The notes under the pieces are model-generated. The model was given only the letters and a program-made list of their open reading frames with translations. It made no database searches and had not been told where the DNA came from. 12,958 bases of DNA from Desulfobacteraceae bacterium (lineage in GTDB: Bacteria; Desulfobacterota; DSM-4660; Desulfatiglandales; Desulfatiglandaceae), in assembly GCA_013203065.1 (NCBI GenBank), contig JABMQV010000053.1:1-12958 (forward strand), in the 5' to 3' direction. Below are positions 6,863 through 12,958 of the stretch, one piece after another. Position 1 is the first letter of the stretch. Each line of letters starts with the position of its first letter. Made by a program: the position numbers and the translations under genes.

Positions 6863-8052
6863 GAAAGCCCCCTAACTTGGTACCAGCGAATTGGATTGGT
6901 CATAACCTCCGCATCCCGTTCCTCGAACAGGCTCAAGGCAATGTCTTTGATTTCCTCGAAGGTCACATCTCTTCCACCAAGTCCCATGATATAGTTGGTC
7001 AAAAGAGGGGAGTCGTGCCTCTTTCCCAGGCAATGGGCAAGCTCAAGGTAGACGACCCCGCCGGCTCCAATGGAAACATCCCTCTCCAGCACTGCCACGG
7101 CCTTTAGGTTTGATAGGGATTCCCTGAGCGCCTCATCAGGAAAAGGCCGGAAGGCCCTCAATTTGACCAGCCCAATGGGCATATCTTCCTCCTCTCTCAG
7201 CTGGCTGACCACAGCCCTTGCTGTCGGGGCCATGCTGCCCAGGGTCAAAAGGGCAACCTCTGCATCCTCCATCATCTCAGTTGAGATAAGGCCGCCATAT
7301 CTTCTCCCGAAGGTTTCGCCAAAGGCCTCATCCACTTCCTGGATCACTCCTTTTGCTTCCTCCATGGCCACCTGTTGCTGATATTTGTATTCGGTGTAAT
7401 AGGAATCATCCAGGACCAACTGGTGAACGGACATGGGTCTGTCCGGGTCCAGGATGACGTGTTCCGGCCGGTATGGCGGCAGAAAACGGTCCACTTTTTC
7501 CTGGTCAAGGATTTCTACGGGCTCCATACAGTGGGAGATGATCATCCCTTCAAAGCAGATTCCCACGGGCAAAAGGACCCTCTCGTCTTCTCCCACGCGG
7601 TAGGCCTGAATAATCATATCATGGGCTTCCTGGGCCGACTCCGTGTAAATCTGGATCCACCCCGTATCCCTTTGATCCAGCGAATCGCTGAGATCAGGGC
7701 AGATGGTGGTGGGTGCGCCGATGGTTCTGTTAACCATGGCCATAACCACAGGGAGGCGAAGCCCCGAGGCCACAAAAAGGTTCTCATGCATATAGACCAG
7801 CCCTTGGGACGAACTGGCCGTAAAGGTCCTTGCCCCTGTTGCCTGAGCCGCAATGGCAACTGCCATGGCCGAGTGCTCAGATTCTACGGGCACGAACTCC
7901 GCATCCAATTCCCCGCTTTCAATGAACGCGGCCATCTTTTCCATAATGTGGGTCTGAGGGGTAATTGGATAGACCGGTACCACTTCCACCCGGGCCAACC
8001 TGGCCCCATGGGCTGCCGCGTAGTTTCCGGTCAACATCTTTCGCTTTTCCAC
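6859..8052 (-). CDS. 2-oxoacid:acceptor oxidoreductase, alpha subunit (PorA-like)
   Basis: A 397-residue alpha subunit matching PorA (about 390-400). The N-terminal pyrimidine-binding domain carries GNYAAAHGARLARVEVVPVY followed by PITPQTH. The Thr31 of YPIT is the conserved substrate-side threonine of this superfamily. Then come FVPVESEHSAMAVAIAAQ, TASSSQGLVYMHENLFVASG, and MVNRTIGAPTTICPDLSDSL with a Q-RDTGW segment, the last typical of PorA. Domain II, roughly residues 255-365, includes ALLTLGSMAPTARAVV, VKLRAFRPFPDEAL and AVLERDVSIGAGG. The start is a GTG 2 nt after the upstream stop codon, with AGGAGAAGGAT just before it. An internal ATG five codons later is possible but has a poorer ribosome-binding site. 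It is coupled to the beta gene by an ATGA overlap. Confidence 0.94.
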   Translation of the reverse strand: MEKRKMLTGNYAAAHGARLARVEVVPVYPITPQTHIMEKMAAFIESGELDAEFVPVESEHSAMAVAIAAQATGARTFTASSSQGLVYMHENLFVASGLRLPVVMAMVNRTIGAPTTICPDLSDSLDQRDTGWIQIYTESAQEAHDMIIQAYRVGEDERVLLPVGICFEGMIISHCMEPVEILDQEKVDRFLPPYRPEHVILDPDRPMSVHQLVLDDSYYTEYKYQQQVAMEEAKGVIQEVDEAFGETFGRRYGGLISTEMMEDAEVALLTLGSMAPTARAVVSQLREEEDMPIGLVKLRAFRPFPDEALRESLSNLKAVAVLERDVSIGAGGVVYLELAHCLGKRHDSPLLTNYIMGLGGRDVTFEEIKDIALSLFEERDAEVMTNPIRWYQVRGLS

Positions 8053-8054
8053 GA

Positions 8055-9842
8055 CTATCCTTCTCCTTCCGCTTCAACCACGATGGCCCCGGCGGGGCAT
8101 TCATTTTGGCATATCCCGCAGCCCTTGCAATAATCATAATCAATGGCATAACGGCCTGTGCTAGAATCGAGTTGAACCGCGCCATCCGGGCAGAAAAGAT
8201 AACAGTTTCCGCACATTCTGCAGACACCGCAGCTCAGGCAGCGCTTTGCCTCTTCAGTGATTTCCTCCGGATCCATCCCGATGTTGATCTCTTTGAAGTT
8301 GCCGGCGCGATCGACAGGAGACAATTTGCGGGGTTGGTGAGGTGGAAGAGAGCTACAATAGGCAAGGCTCAGGTCCTCCAGCGTGGCGGCCTTTCGACAC
8401 CTGGGCGCTGTGTTCCCGTCGAGGTCCAGGTGCTCACGCATGGTTCGGGCTAAAGCCCCCTTTTTAACGATCTCCCCCAGGTCATCTCCCCTCAAGAAAT
8501 GGTCCATGGCGATCGCCGCACGCTTGCCCGAACCGATGGCCTCGGAAACGCTCCTCGGCTGATCGATACTATCTCCTCCAGCAAAGATTTCCGCAACAGT
8601 GGTCTGCAGGGTCACCGGATCAACCTGGATTGTCTCTCCTGGATCGACTCGTATGCCGCTTCCTTCCAGGAAAGAGAGGTCCGTGGCCTGACCGATGGCC
8701 ATGATCACGGCCTCTGCCTTGAGGGTCTTGGTGACGGCCTCGTCGTAGACCGGCGCGAACCGGCCTTCCTTATCAAAGACCGAGATACAGCGCTTGAGTT
8801 CTATGCCCACGACATTTCCATCCTCGCCCAGAATCTGTTTGGGCCCCCAGCCGTTGTGGAAGGACATCCCTTCTTCAAGGGCATCGTCTTGCTCCCATGA
8901 ATGGGCAGGCATCTCCGCTCTTGATTCCAGGCTGGCAATCCGGACCGAACCGGCCCCAAGACGAAGGGCGGTCAGGGCCACATCGATGGCCACATTCCCG
9001 CCTCCGATAACCACCACATCCCCGTTCAGGGCGGTGGATTTGCCGGCGTTGACCTCCCTCAGAAACTCAAGTCCCCAGTATACGCCATCCAATGTCACAC
9101 TTTCCATAGGGAGTTTTCGGCTGAAGGGAGCGCCAACCGAAATAAAAATGGCCTGGTAGCCGTCTTCTTGAAGGCGGCCGAGGGTGAGATCCTTTCCGAT
9201 GGGGCTGTTGGTCCGGATCTCGACGCCTGCCTCGCGAATATTCTCTAGGTCTCTGACAAGCACCTCCTTTGGAAGTCTGTATCTCGGAATCACCTGGCTC
9301 AGCATCCCTCCGGGGTCGGCCTGGGCCTCGAATACCGTAACGTCATATCCCATCAGGGCCAGAAAATAGGCACAGCTCAATCCGGCCGGTCCCGACCCCA
9401 CAACCGCCGTCTTCTTGCCCTGCTTTTTCCCGAGCCGGAGGGGTTTGGACTTCTTGTGGAAAAAATGGTCTGCCAGGTACCGTTCCATAGCCTGAATCGA
9501 TAGGGCTCCCTCCATATCCTTTCGGTTGCACGATTCCTGGCATGGATGGTAACAAACCCTCCCGCAGACCCCGGGGAATGGATTCTCGAGTCTCAGTGCC
9601 CACCAGGCTTGATCCAGTTCCTTATCCGTAACCCCCGCGTTGAATCTATCAATCCAGTTCCCTAAGGGACAGCCCTCCTGACAGGGCGGAATCCTCTCCT
9701 GGAATGCCGGCCTCATGTATCGCCATAACCCGGTCTTTCTCTTTTCGGGGGGGATCCCGATGGCAGTTGCGCCTATGGGTAAGTCACTATAGGTGTGCAG
9801 TTTTAGAGGATCTGGGCCTAGGGCCTTTGACTGGGTCATCAT
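8055..9842 (-). CDS. GltD-like FAD/NAD(P) oxidoreductase fused to PorD-like ferredoxin (electron-transfer subunit)
   Basis: A 595-residue modular electron carrier. Residues about 50-110 form the GltD-type double [4Fe-4S] domain (CQEGC at 54-58, CGRVCYHPCQESC at 93-105). Residues 144-450 are the flavoprotein core: GSGPAG (149-154) for FAD, IGGGNVAID (279-287) for NAD(P)H, and FAGGDS (420-425) closing the FAD site. Residues about 505-590 are a PorD-like ferredoxin tail with CLSCGVCRMCGNCYLFCP (535-552) and CKGCGICQNECP (572-583). It is inferred to pass electrons between the thiamine subunit and NAD(P)+. NAD(P)-linked relatives with a separate flavoprotein are known, such as phenylglyoxylate dehydrogenase and the 2-oxoglutarate:NADP+ enzyme of Azoarcus. 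Here the flavin module and PorD module share one chain at the porD position. The frame is open to 9884, but the ATG at 9842 forms an ATGA overlap with the gamma stop and is preferred; the adjacent ATG at 9839 is also possible. Confidence 0.92.
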   Translation of the reverse strand: MMTQSKALGPDPLKLHTYSDLPIGATAIGIPPEKRKTGLWRYMRPAFQERIPPCQEGCPLGNWIDRFNAGVTDKELDQAWWALRLENPFPGVCGRVCYHPCQESCNRKDMEGALSIQAMERYLADHFFHKKSKPLRLGKKQGKKTAVVGSGPAGLSCAYFLALMGYDVTVFEAQADPGGMLSQVIPRYRLPKEVLVRDLENIREAGVEIRTNSPIGKDLTLGRLQEDGYQAIFISVGAPFSRKLPMESVTLDGVYWGLEFLREVNAGKSTALNGDVVVIGGGNVAIDVALTALRLGAGSVRIASLESRAEMPAHSWEQDDALEEGMSFHNGWGPKQILGEDGNVVGIELKRCISVFDKEGRFAPVYDEAVTKTLKAEAVIMAIGQATDLSFLEGSGIRVDPGETIQVDPVTLQTTVAEIFAGGDSIDQPRSVSEAIGSGKRAAIAMDHFLRGDDLGEIVKKGALARTMREHLDLDGNTAPRCRKAATLEDLSLAYCSSLPPHQPRKLSPVDRAGNFKEINIGMDPEEITEEAKRCLSCGVCRMCGNCYLFCPDGAVQLDSSTGRYAIDYDYCKGCGICQNECPAGAIVVEAEGEG

Positions 9843-10399
9843 AAACCTCGCATATTTTTGTAGCCCATCTGAGCTGCTTTCCAATTCAATTCTATCTTTT
9901 CCACGGGAAAAAAATCAGGCAAAACTTCATAAATCGATTGTATGGAGATATCCTTGACGGCGGCGCAATAGGCCCCCAGAACGATCACATTGGTGATGGG
10001 GATGGTGGTCTTCCCGTAAACCTGGTGGGCAATCTTCGTGGCATCGACCGTAAAGAGACTGCCTGCCTTTTCTAAAATGGATGAAGGAAGCCCCTCCCCA
10101 TGGTCAGGGTAATTGATAATGGCTGTCCCGTCGGGTTTTATATCACCCAAGGGGTCCAGCATTTTAAAGAGATTGAAATCCATGACCACCACCACATCGG
10201 GCGCATAGACCTTTGTGCGGATGACAATGGGTTCATCGTCCACCCTGACGTAGGCCACCACGGGAGCACCCCGCCTTTCTCCCCCAAACTTCGGAAAGGT
10301 TTGGGGCCAATACCCCTCTTCAAAGGCTGCCGTGGCCAGTATCTGGGCAGCGGTTACGGCCCCCTGGCCGCCCCGGCCATAAATGTTTATTTCCTTCAT
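9839..10399 (-). CDS. 2-oxoacid:acceptor oxidoreductase, gamma subunit (PorG-like)
   Basis: A 186-residue gamma subunit (PorG is usually 180-195). It begins MKEINIYGRGGQGAVTAAQI, the classical G-x-G-G-Q-G CoA-side motif (GRGGQG, residues 8-13). Then follow FPKFGGERRGAPVVAYVRV (36-54), DVVVVMDFNLF, and PITNVIVLGAYCAAV near the end, all hallmarks of the family. In these complexes the gamma domain helps bind CoA and cap the active site. The frame runs 18 codons further upstream to 10453. The ATG at 10399 is chosen because it gives the canonical N-terminus and has a GAGGGGG ribosome-binding site 7 nt before it. It is the first gene of the operon and overlaps the flavoprotein gene by 4 nt. No convincing sigma-70 or sigma-54 promoter was found upstream. 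Confidence 0.94.
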   Translation of the reverse strand: MKEINIYGRGGQGAVTAAQILATAAFEEGYWPQTFPKFGGERRGAPVVAYVRVDDEPIVIRTKVYAPDVVVVMDFNLFKMLDPLGDIKPDGTAIINYPDHGEGLPSSILEKAGSLFTVDATKIAHQVYGKTTIPITNVIVLGAYCAAVKDISIQSIYEVLPDFFPVEKIELNWKAAQMGYKNMRGL

Positions 10400-10406
10400 G
10401 TGGTTG

Positions 10407-10413
10407 CCCCCTC
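10407..10413 (-). promoter_or_regulatory. Ribosome-binding site of the gamma-subunit gene
   Basis: GAGGGGG on the minus strand lies 7 nt upstream of the ATG at 10399, which sets the start of the operon's first gene downstream of the longer open frame. Confidence 0.6.
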
Positions 10414-10454
10414 GTATGGTAACGGTATTTCCTGAGCGACAGAGATATCTCAAG

Positions 10455-10486
10455 CCAACCCCACCCGACTTGTAACGCCGGGTTGG
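10455..10486. repeat. Inverted repeat upstream of the oxidoreductase operon (possible operator or leader hairpin)
   Basis: Perfect 7-bp arms CCAACCC (10455-10461) and GGGTTGG (10480-10486) are separated by 18 nt. The element is 56 bp upstream of the gamma-subunit start codon, a position that suits an operator or a transcript leader structure. No regulator binding motif is recognised. Confidence 0.3.
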
Positions 10487-10539
10487 AGGCTACGATGATC
10501 GCAGCGCTCTTCCCCTCGATGGCAGTCGGGGTATGGTAA

Positions 10540-10578
10540 AAAGCGAGCCAGGAACAATGGAATTCCGCAACTCGCTTT
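10540..10578 (-). repeat. Extended hairpin with a minus-strand T tract (terminator-like)
   Basis: Perfect 8-bp arms AAAGCGAG (10540-10547) and CTCGCTTT (10571-10578) enclose an inner GGAA/TTCC pairing (10551-10554 with 10563-10566). On the minus strand the second arm ends in five T residues, as in an intrinsic terminator. No minus-strand gene is visible upstream of it, so it could instead be an attenuator in the oxidoreductase operon leader (about 140 nt before the start codon), the end of a small RNA, or simply an inverted repeat. Confidence 0.35.
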
Positions 10579-11048
10579 CTGTTGGGTGAAGTATAGGAAC
10601 ATGGGGGATTGGGTGTCAAGGAGAAACCCACCACCAATGAGCGGGTGGGGAAATCCTCCAAGTCTCTTCCGCGTGATTACGCCAAAAGATTTTTCTTCAA
10701 TACTAGTGGTTTCATGGAAAATCAGGAAGTCACCCGCCCCCCAGTGCTGTCCTTCAGACGAGATGGGAGGCTTTGACAATCTCTTTATGCCCAAAGGGTC
10801 ACGATTCTGGCGCGATTGGATCATAATGCCCTGTTGCCAGACGGTAAGCTGGATTGTGGGCCGGGATGGAACTGGGGCACGCTTTTTCCCCGCGTCTATT
10901 TTGGCTTTTTGTGCTATATTTCAGGGGTCCACTCGATTCCCTTTTCACCCTGTTGTATTTGACGGGAATGTTGCTATGAAACGGCAACCGTCGAAGCAAA
11001 TAACAGAAGCTTTCCCATAGCATTCACAATGACTGGAAACCAATGTCA

Positions 11049-11053
11049 AAGGA
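11049..11053 (+). promoter_or_regulatory. Ribosome-binding site deciding the start of the sensor kinase
   Basis: AAGGA lies 7 nt before the ATG at 11061. The alternative in-frame ATGs at 11043 and 11055 have no comparable site at a workable distance. Confidence 0.55.
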
Positions 11054-11060
11054 AATGGAT

Positions 11061-12958
11061 ATGACCGAAATGACTTCGTGCGACTCATTGACCAATGAGC
11101 GCTACAGGGACTTCATTGAAAGTATCAGCGATGGTGTCTACGAAACCGATACCTACGGATATTTTACATACTTTAACAATGCCCTTTGCAAAATCTTCGG
11201 ATATCCAAGAGAAGAGATCCAGGGAAAGAATTTTACCAATTTTATGGACAAAAAACACGCCAGAGACGCCTACGATGTGTTTACCAAAATCTGGGTGACT
11301 CACGAGGGGTTTTCCGACGTAATATGGGGGATTGTCGACAAGGAAGGACAAACCAGGATTATTGAATTATCGGCGCATCTTGTGAGGGATAAAAAAGACA
11401 AGAAGATCGGCTTTCGGGGAATTGCACGAGATGTAACAGAAAAAATCAAGGCACAGGAGGCCCTGCGGAAATCGCAGGCAGATTATCAACGTCAGTACGA
11501 GGCAAGCCGCAGGGCTGAAAAACGGGCCAAGAATCTGCTCGATTTTGTGCCCTATCCTATGGTCGTATTCAAACTGGACGGCGGAGTAAACTATGTGAAT
11601 CCCGCATTTACGGAGATCTTCGGTTGGACCCTTAAAGAACTGGAAGGCAAGCACATTCCTTATGTTCCGCCTGATCTCAGAGAGGAAACAAGGGAAGGTA
11701 TCAAAACGCTTTTCAAGAAGAAATTTATACGTCGATTGGAGTCAAGAAGATTGACCAAAGACGGCCGTGTACTTGATGTGGCCATGAGAGTTGCGCTCTT
11801 TTATGGAGACGATGGTGAGGAGGCCGGGGAATTGGTCATCCTCCGGGACATCACCCAGGAGAAAAGGATGGCCCGCGACAAGGAGGCCCTTCTTCGGATC
11901 AGCACGGCCCTGCCCGCCTATCCTGAGTTGGAGGAATTGCTGGATTACATCAGTAATGAGATTAGAGTACTTATAAACGCTGAGGTCGCGCTCGTCATAT
12001 TGTTAGACGAAGAGAGAAACGAATTTTCCTACGTGGGTGCCGCCCACGACGATACGGCCACCCAAAAAAAGATAAAAAAATTTCGCTTCCCTGCCAATAA
12101 AAGCGTGGCAGGCAAAGTTGTCAGGACCGGAGAACCGATTATTGTTTCTGATGCATCCAAGGATCCTGATTTTTATCCCGGAGTCGATAAGAAAATAGGC
12201 TTCGATACAAAAAACATGCTGGAGGTGCCCTTGAGGAGCAGTGATCGGATCATCGGCGTTCTTTGTGCCCGCAACAAAAGAGAGGAGAGCTTTGATCAAA
12301 CAGATGTTGAGCTCTTGACCATGATCGCCGGTACGGTTTCCCTTTTCATTGAAAACGCCAAGGTTTCAGATGAACTGAGGGCGGCATACAGGGAGGTCAC
12401 AAGCTTGAACAGAGCAAAAGATAAGGTCATAAACCATCTGTCCCATGAACTGAAAACGCCCCTTTCTGTTCTTATGGGTTCATTAAGTATCCTGACAAAG
12501 AAAATGACCGGCATTCCCGAAGAGACTTGGCGGCCGGCCATTGAAAGGGCGCAAAGAAATTTGAATCGTCTCCTGGAGATCCAGTACCAGGCCGAAGACA
12601 TCATGCAGCATAGACAGTACAGGGCCCATGGATTCCTCTCCGTGTTGCTTGATCAGTGTAGCGATGAACTGGAGACGCTGATTGCCCAGGAGGTGGGGGA
12701 TGGTCCTATTACCAGCCGCATCACAAAACGGATTGAAGAAATATTCGGTCCGAAGGAGAGCGTTGCATCGAAGATCGATCTGGCCAATTATGTGAGGGAA
12801 AGGCTTGCGGACCTGGAGACCAGGTCCGCACATCGAGAGGTAGAGATCATTACGCACATTAGCGAAGCCCCGTCCATATGCATTCCCTCAGACGTGCTGC
12901 AGAAGGTCGTCGATGGCCTCATCAAAAACGCCGTAGAAAACACCCCTGATGAAGGAAA
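11061..12958 (+). CDS. PAS-PAS-GAF sensor histidine kinase (C-terminus beyond window)
   Basis: An uninterrupted frame runs from the ATG at 11061 to the right edge (632 codons seen); ATGs at 11043 and 11055 are alternative starts. Domains in order: PAS1 about 14-130 (ESISDGVYETDTYGYFTYFN, ending in FRGIARDVTE); a short charged linker; PAS2 about 158-270 (DFVPYPMVVFKLDGGVNYVN, ending in ILRDITQEKR); GAF about 280-432 (SVAGKVVRTGEPIIVSDAS, EVPLRSSDRIIGVLCARN); HisKA with the H-box LSHELKTPLSVL, phospho-acceptor His462; and the start of the ATPase domain with the N-box LIKNAVENTP, Asn623. The G boxes lie outside. No signal peptide or membrane helix is seen, so a cytoplasmic sensor of a diffusible ligand or redox state is inferred. 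About 55 extra residues separate the HisKA helices from the ATPase domain. No cognate response regulator is in the window. It diverges from the oxidoreductase operon. Confidence 0.92.
   Translation, partial: MTEMTSCDSLTNERYRDFIESISDGVYETDTYGYFTYFNNALCKIFGYPREEIQGKNFTNFMDKKHARDAYDVFTKIWVTHEGFSDVIWGIVDKEGQTRIIELSAHLVRDKKDKKIGFRGIARDVTEKIKAQEALRKSQADYQRQYEASRRAEKRAKNLLDFVPYPMVVFKLDGGVNYVNPAFTEIFGWTLKELEGKHIPYVPPDLREETREGIKTLFKKKFIRRLESRRLTKDGRVLDVAMRVALFYGDDGEEAGELVILRDITQEKRMARDKEALLRISTALPAYPELEELLDYISNEIRVLINAEVALVILLDEERNEFSYVGAAHDDTATQKKIKKFRFPANKSVAGKVVRTGEPIIVSDASKDPDFYPGVDKKIGFDTKNMLEVPLRSSDRIIGVLCARNKREESFDQTDVELLTMIAGTVSLFIENAKVSDELRAAYREVTSLNRAKDKVINHLSHELKTPLSVLMGSLSILTKKMTGIPEETWRPAIERAQRNLNRLLEIQYQAEDIMQHRQYRAHGFLSVLLDQCSDELETLIAQEVGDGPITSRITKRIEEIFGPKESVASKIDLANYVRERLADLETRSAHREVEIITHISEAPSICIPSDVLQKVVDGLIKNAVENTPDEG

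Larger units (their letters stand above)
10400..11060. other. Long intergenic region between the oxidoreductase operon and the sensor kinase
   Basis: About 660 bp separate two divergently transcribed genes. Both strands contain open frames, but their translations are compositionally odd (rich in P, R, W and C), lack recognisable domains and have no good ribosome-binding sites, so no gene is called. The region holds at least three inverted repeats: at 10455-10486, at 10540-10578, and a weaker one with CCCACC at 10627-10632 and GGTGGG at 10644-10649. It must contain promoters for both directions, but no good -35/-10 pair or sigma-54 GG-N10-GC element was found. A perfect TTGACA at 10774 (plus strand) has no acceptable -10 at 16-18 bp. 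Confidence 0.5.

Noticed and set aside
7375..8133. 252-codon plus-strand open frame opposite the alpha-subunit gene
   Set aside because: It is antisense to a gene with clear PorA motifs; its His/Gly/Arg-rich translation is the mirror of that coding sequence.
7965..8453. 162-codon plus-strand open frame across the alpha/flavoprotein junction
   Set aside because: It is antisense to two well-supported genes and contains no domain-like pattern.
10442..10451. 10-bp perfect palindrome GAGATATCTC upstream of the oxidoreductase operon
   Set aside because: A 10-bp palindrome is not unusual by chance in this length of sequence and it matches no operator known to me; not called as a separate feature.
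10774..10800. Perfect TTGACA that could be a -35 box for the sensor kinase
   Set aside because: No acceptable -10 hexamer occurs 16-18 bp downstream, and the kinase start is nearly 290 bp away.
10450..10824. 124-codon minus-strand open frame upstream of the gamma-subunit gene
   Set aside because: No recognisable motif and low-plausibility composition; it covers the inverted repeats and ends just before the operon leader. Treated as non-coding.
10861..10925. Search for a sigma-54 promoter (TGGC and GC pairs near TTGGCTTTTTGTGC)
   Set aside because: The GG to GC spacing is 8 rather than 10 nt, so the essential geometry is missing.
10586..11020. 144-codon plus-strand open frame in the intergenic region
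   Set aside because: The translation is rich in P, R, F, W and C, has no domain-like pattern and no ribosome-binding site, and overlaps equally unconvincing minus-strand frames.

Overview
The window looks like a piece of chromosome from an anaerobic bacterium, most likely of the Desulfobacterota (sulfate-reducing or syntrophic Deltaproteobacteria). This is inferred from gene content: a multi-subunit 2-oxoacid:acceptor oxidoreductase with iron-sulfur/flavin electron-transfer modules, a nickel-pincer cofactor gene, an orphan radical SAM protein and a multi-PAS sensor kinase. No rRNA, tRNA, CRISPR array, insertion sequence or phage gene was seen.

Left part (1-3573, all on the minus strand). In order of transcription: D-aminoacyl-tRNA deacylase (dtd), a small HD-domain hydrolase, a Yip1-family membrane protein, a short open frame resembling the last transmembrane helix of a CorA magnesium channel, a UMF1-type MFS transporter, and the first 44 codons of a nitroreductase that runs off the left edge. 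Gaps are about 80-250 bp, so this is a loose same-strand run rather than a tight operon.

Middle (3620-5810). A plus-strand radical SAM protein of unknown function diverges from dtd, with only 46 bp between the two start codons. It converges on a minus-strand larB, which encodes an enzyme of nickel-pincer nucleotide synthesis and starts with TTG.

Right-centre (5963-10399, minus strand). A tightly packed four-gene operon reads gamma, flavin/ferredoxin subunit, alpha, beta. The order matches classical porGDAB operons, but the porD position holds a 595-residue fusion of a GltD-like FAD/NAD(P) oxidoreductase with a PorD-like ferredoxin tail. Two junctions are ATGA overlaps and the third has a 2-nt gap. 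The predicted complex would decarboxylate a 2-oxoacid oxidatively to an acyl-CoA and exchange electrons with NAD(P) as well as, or instead of, ferredoxin. The 2-oxoacid cannot be read from the sequence. larB lies 152 bp downstream on the same strand and could be co-transcribed.

Right end (10400-12958). About 660 bp without a convincing gene carry several inverted repeats. Then comes a large cytoplasmic PAS-PAS-GAF sensor histidine kinase on the plus strand, open to the window edge. It diverges from the oxidoreductase operon; whether it regulates that operon is unknown.
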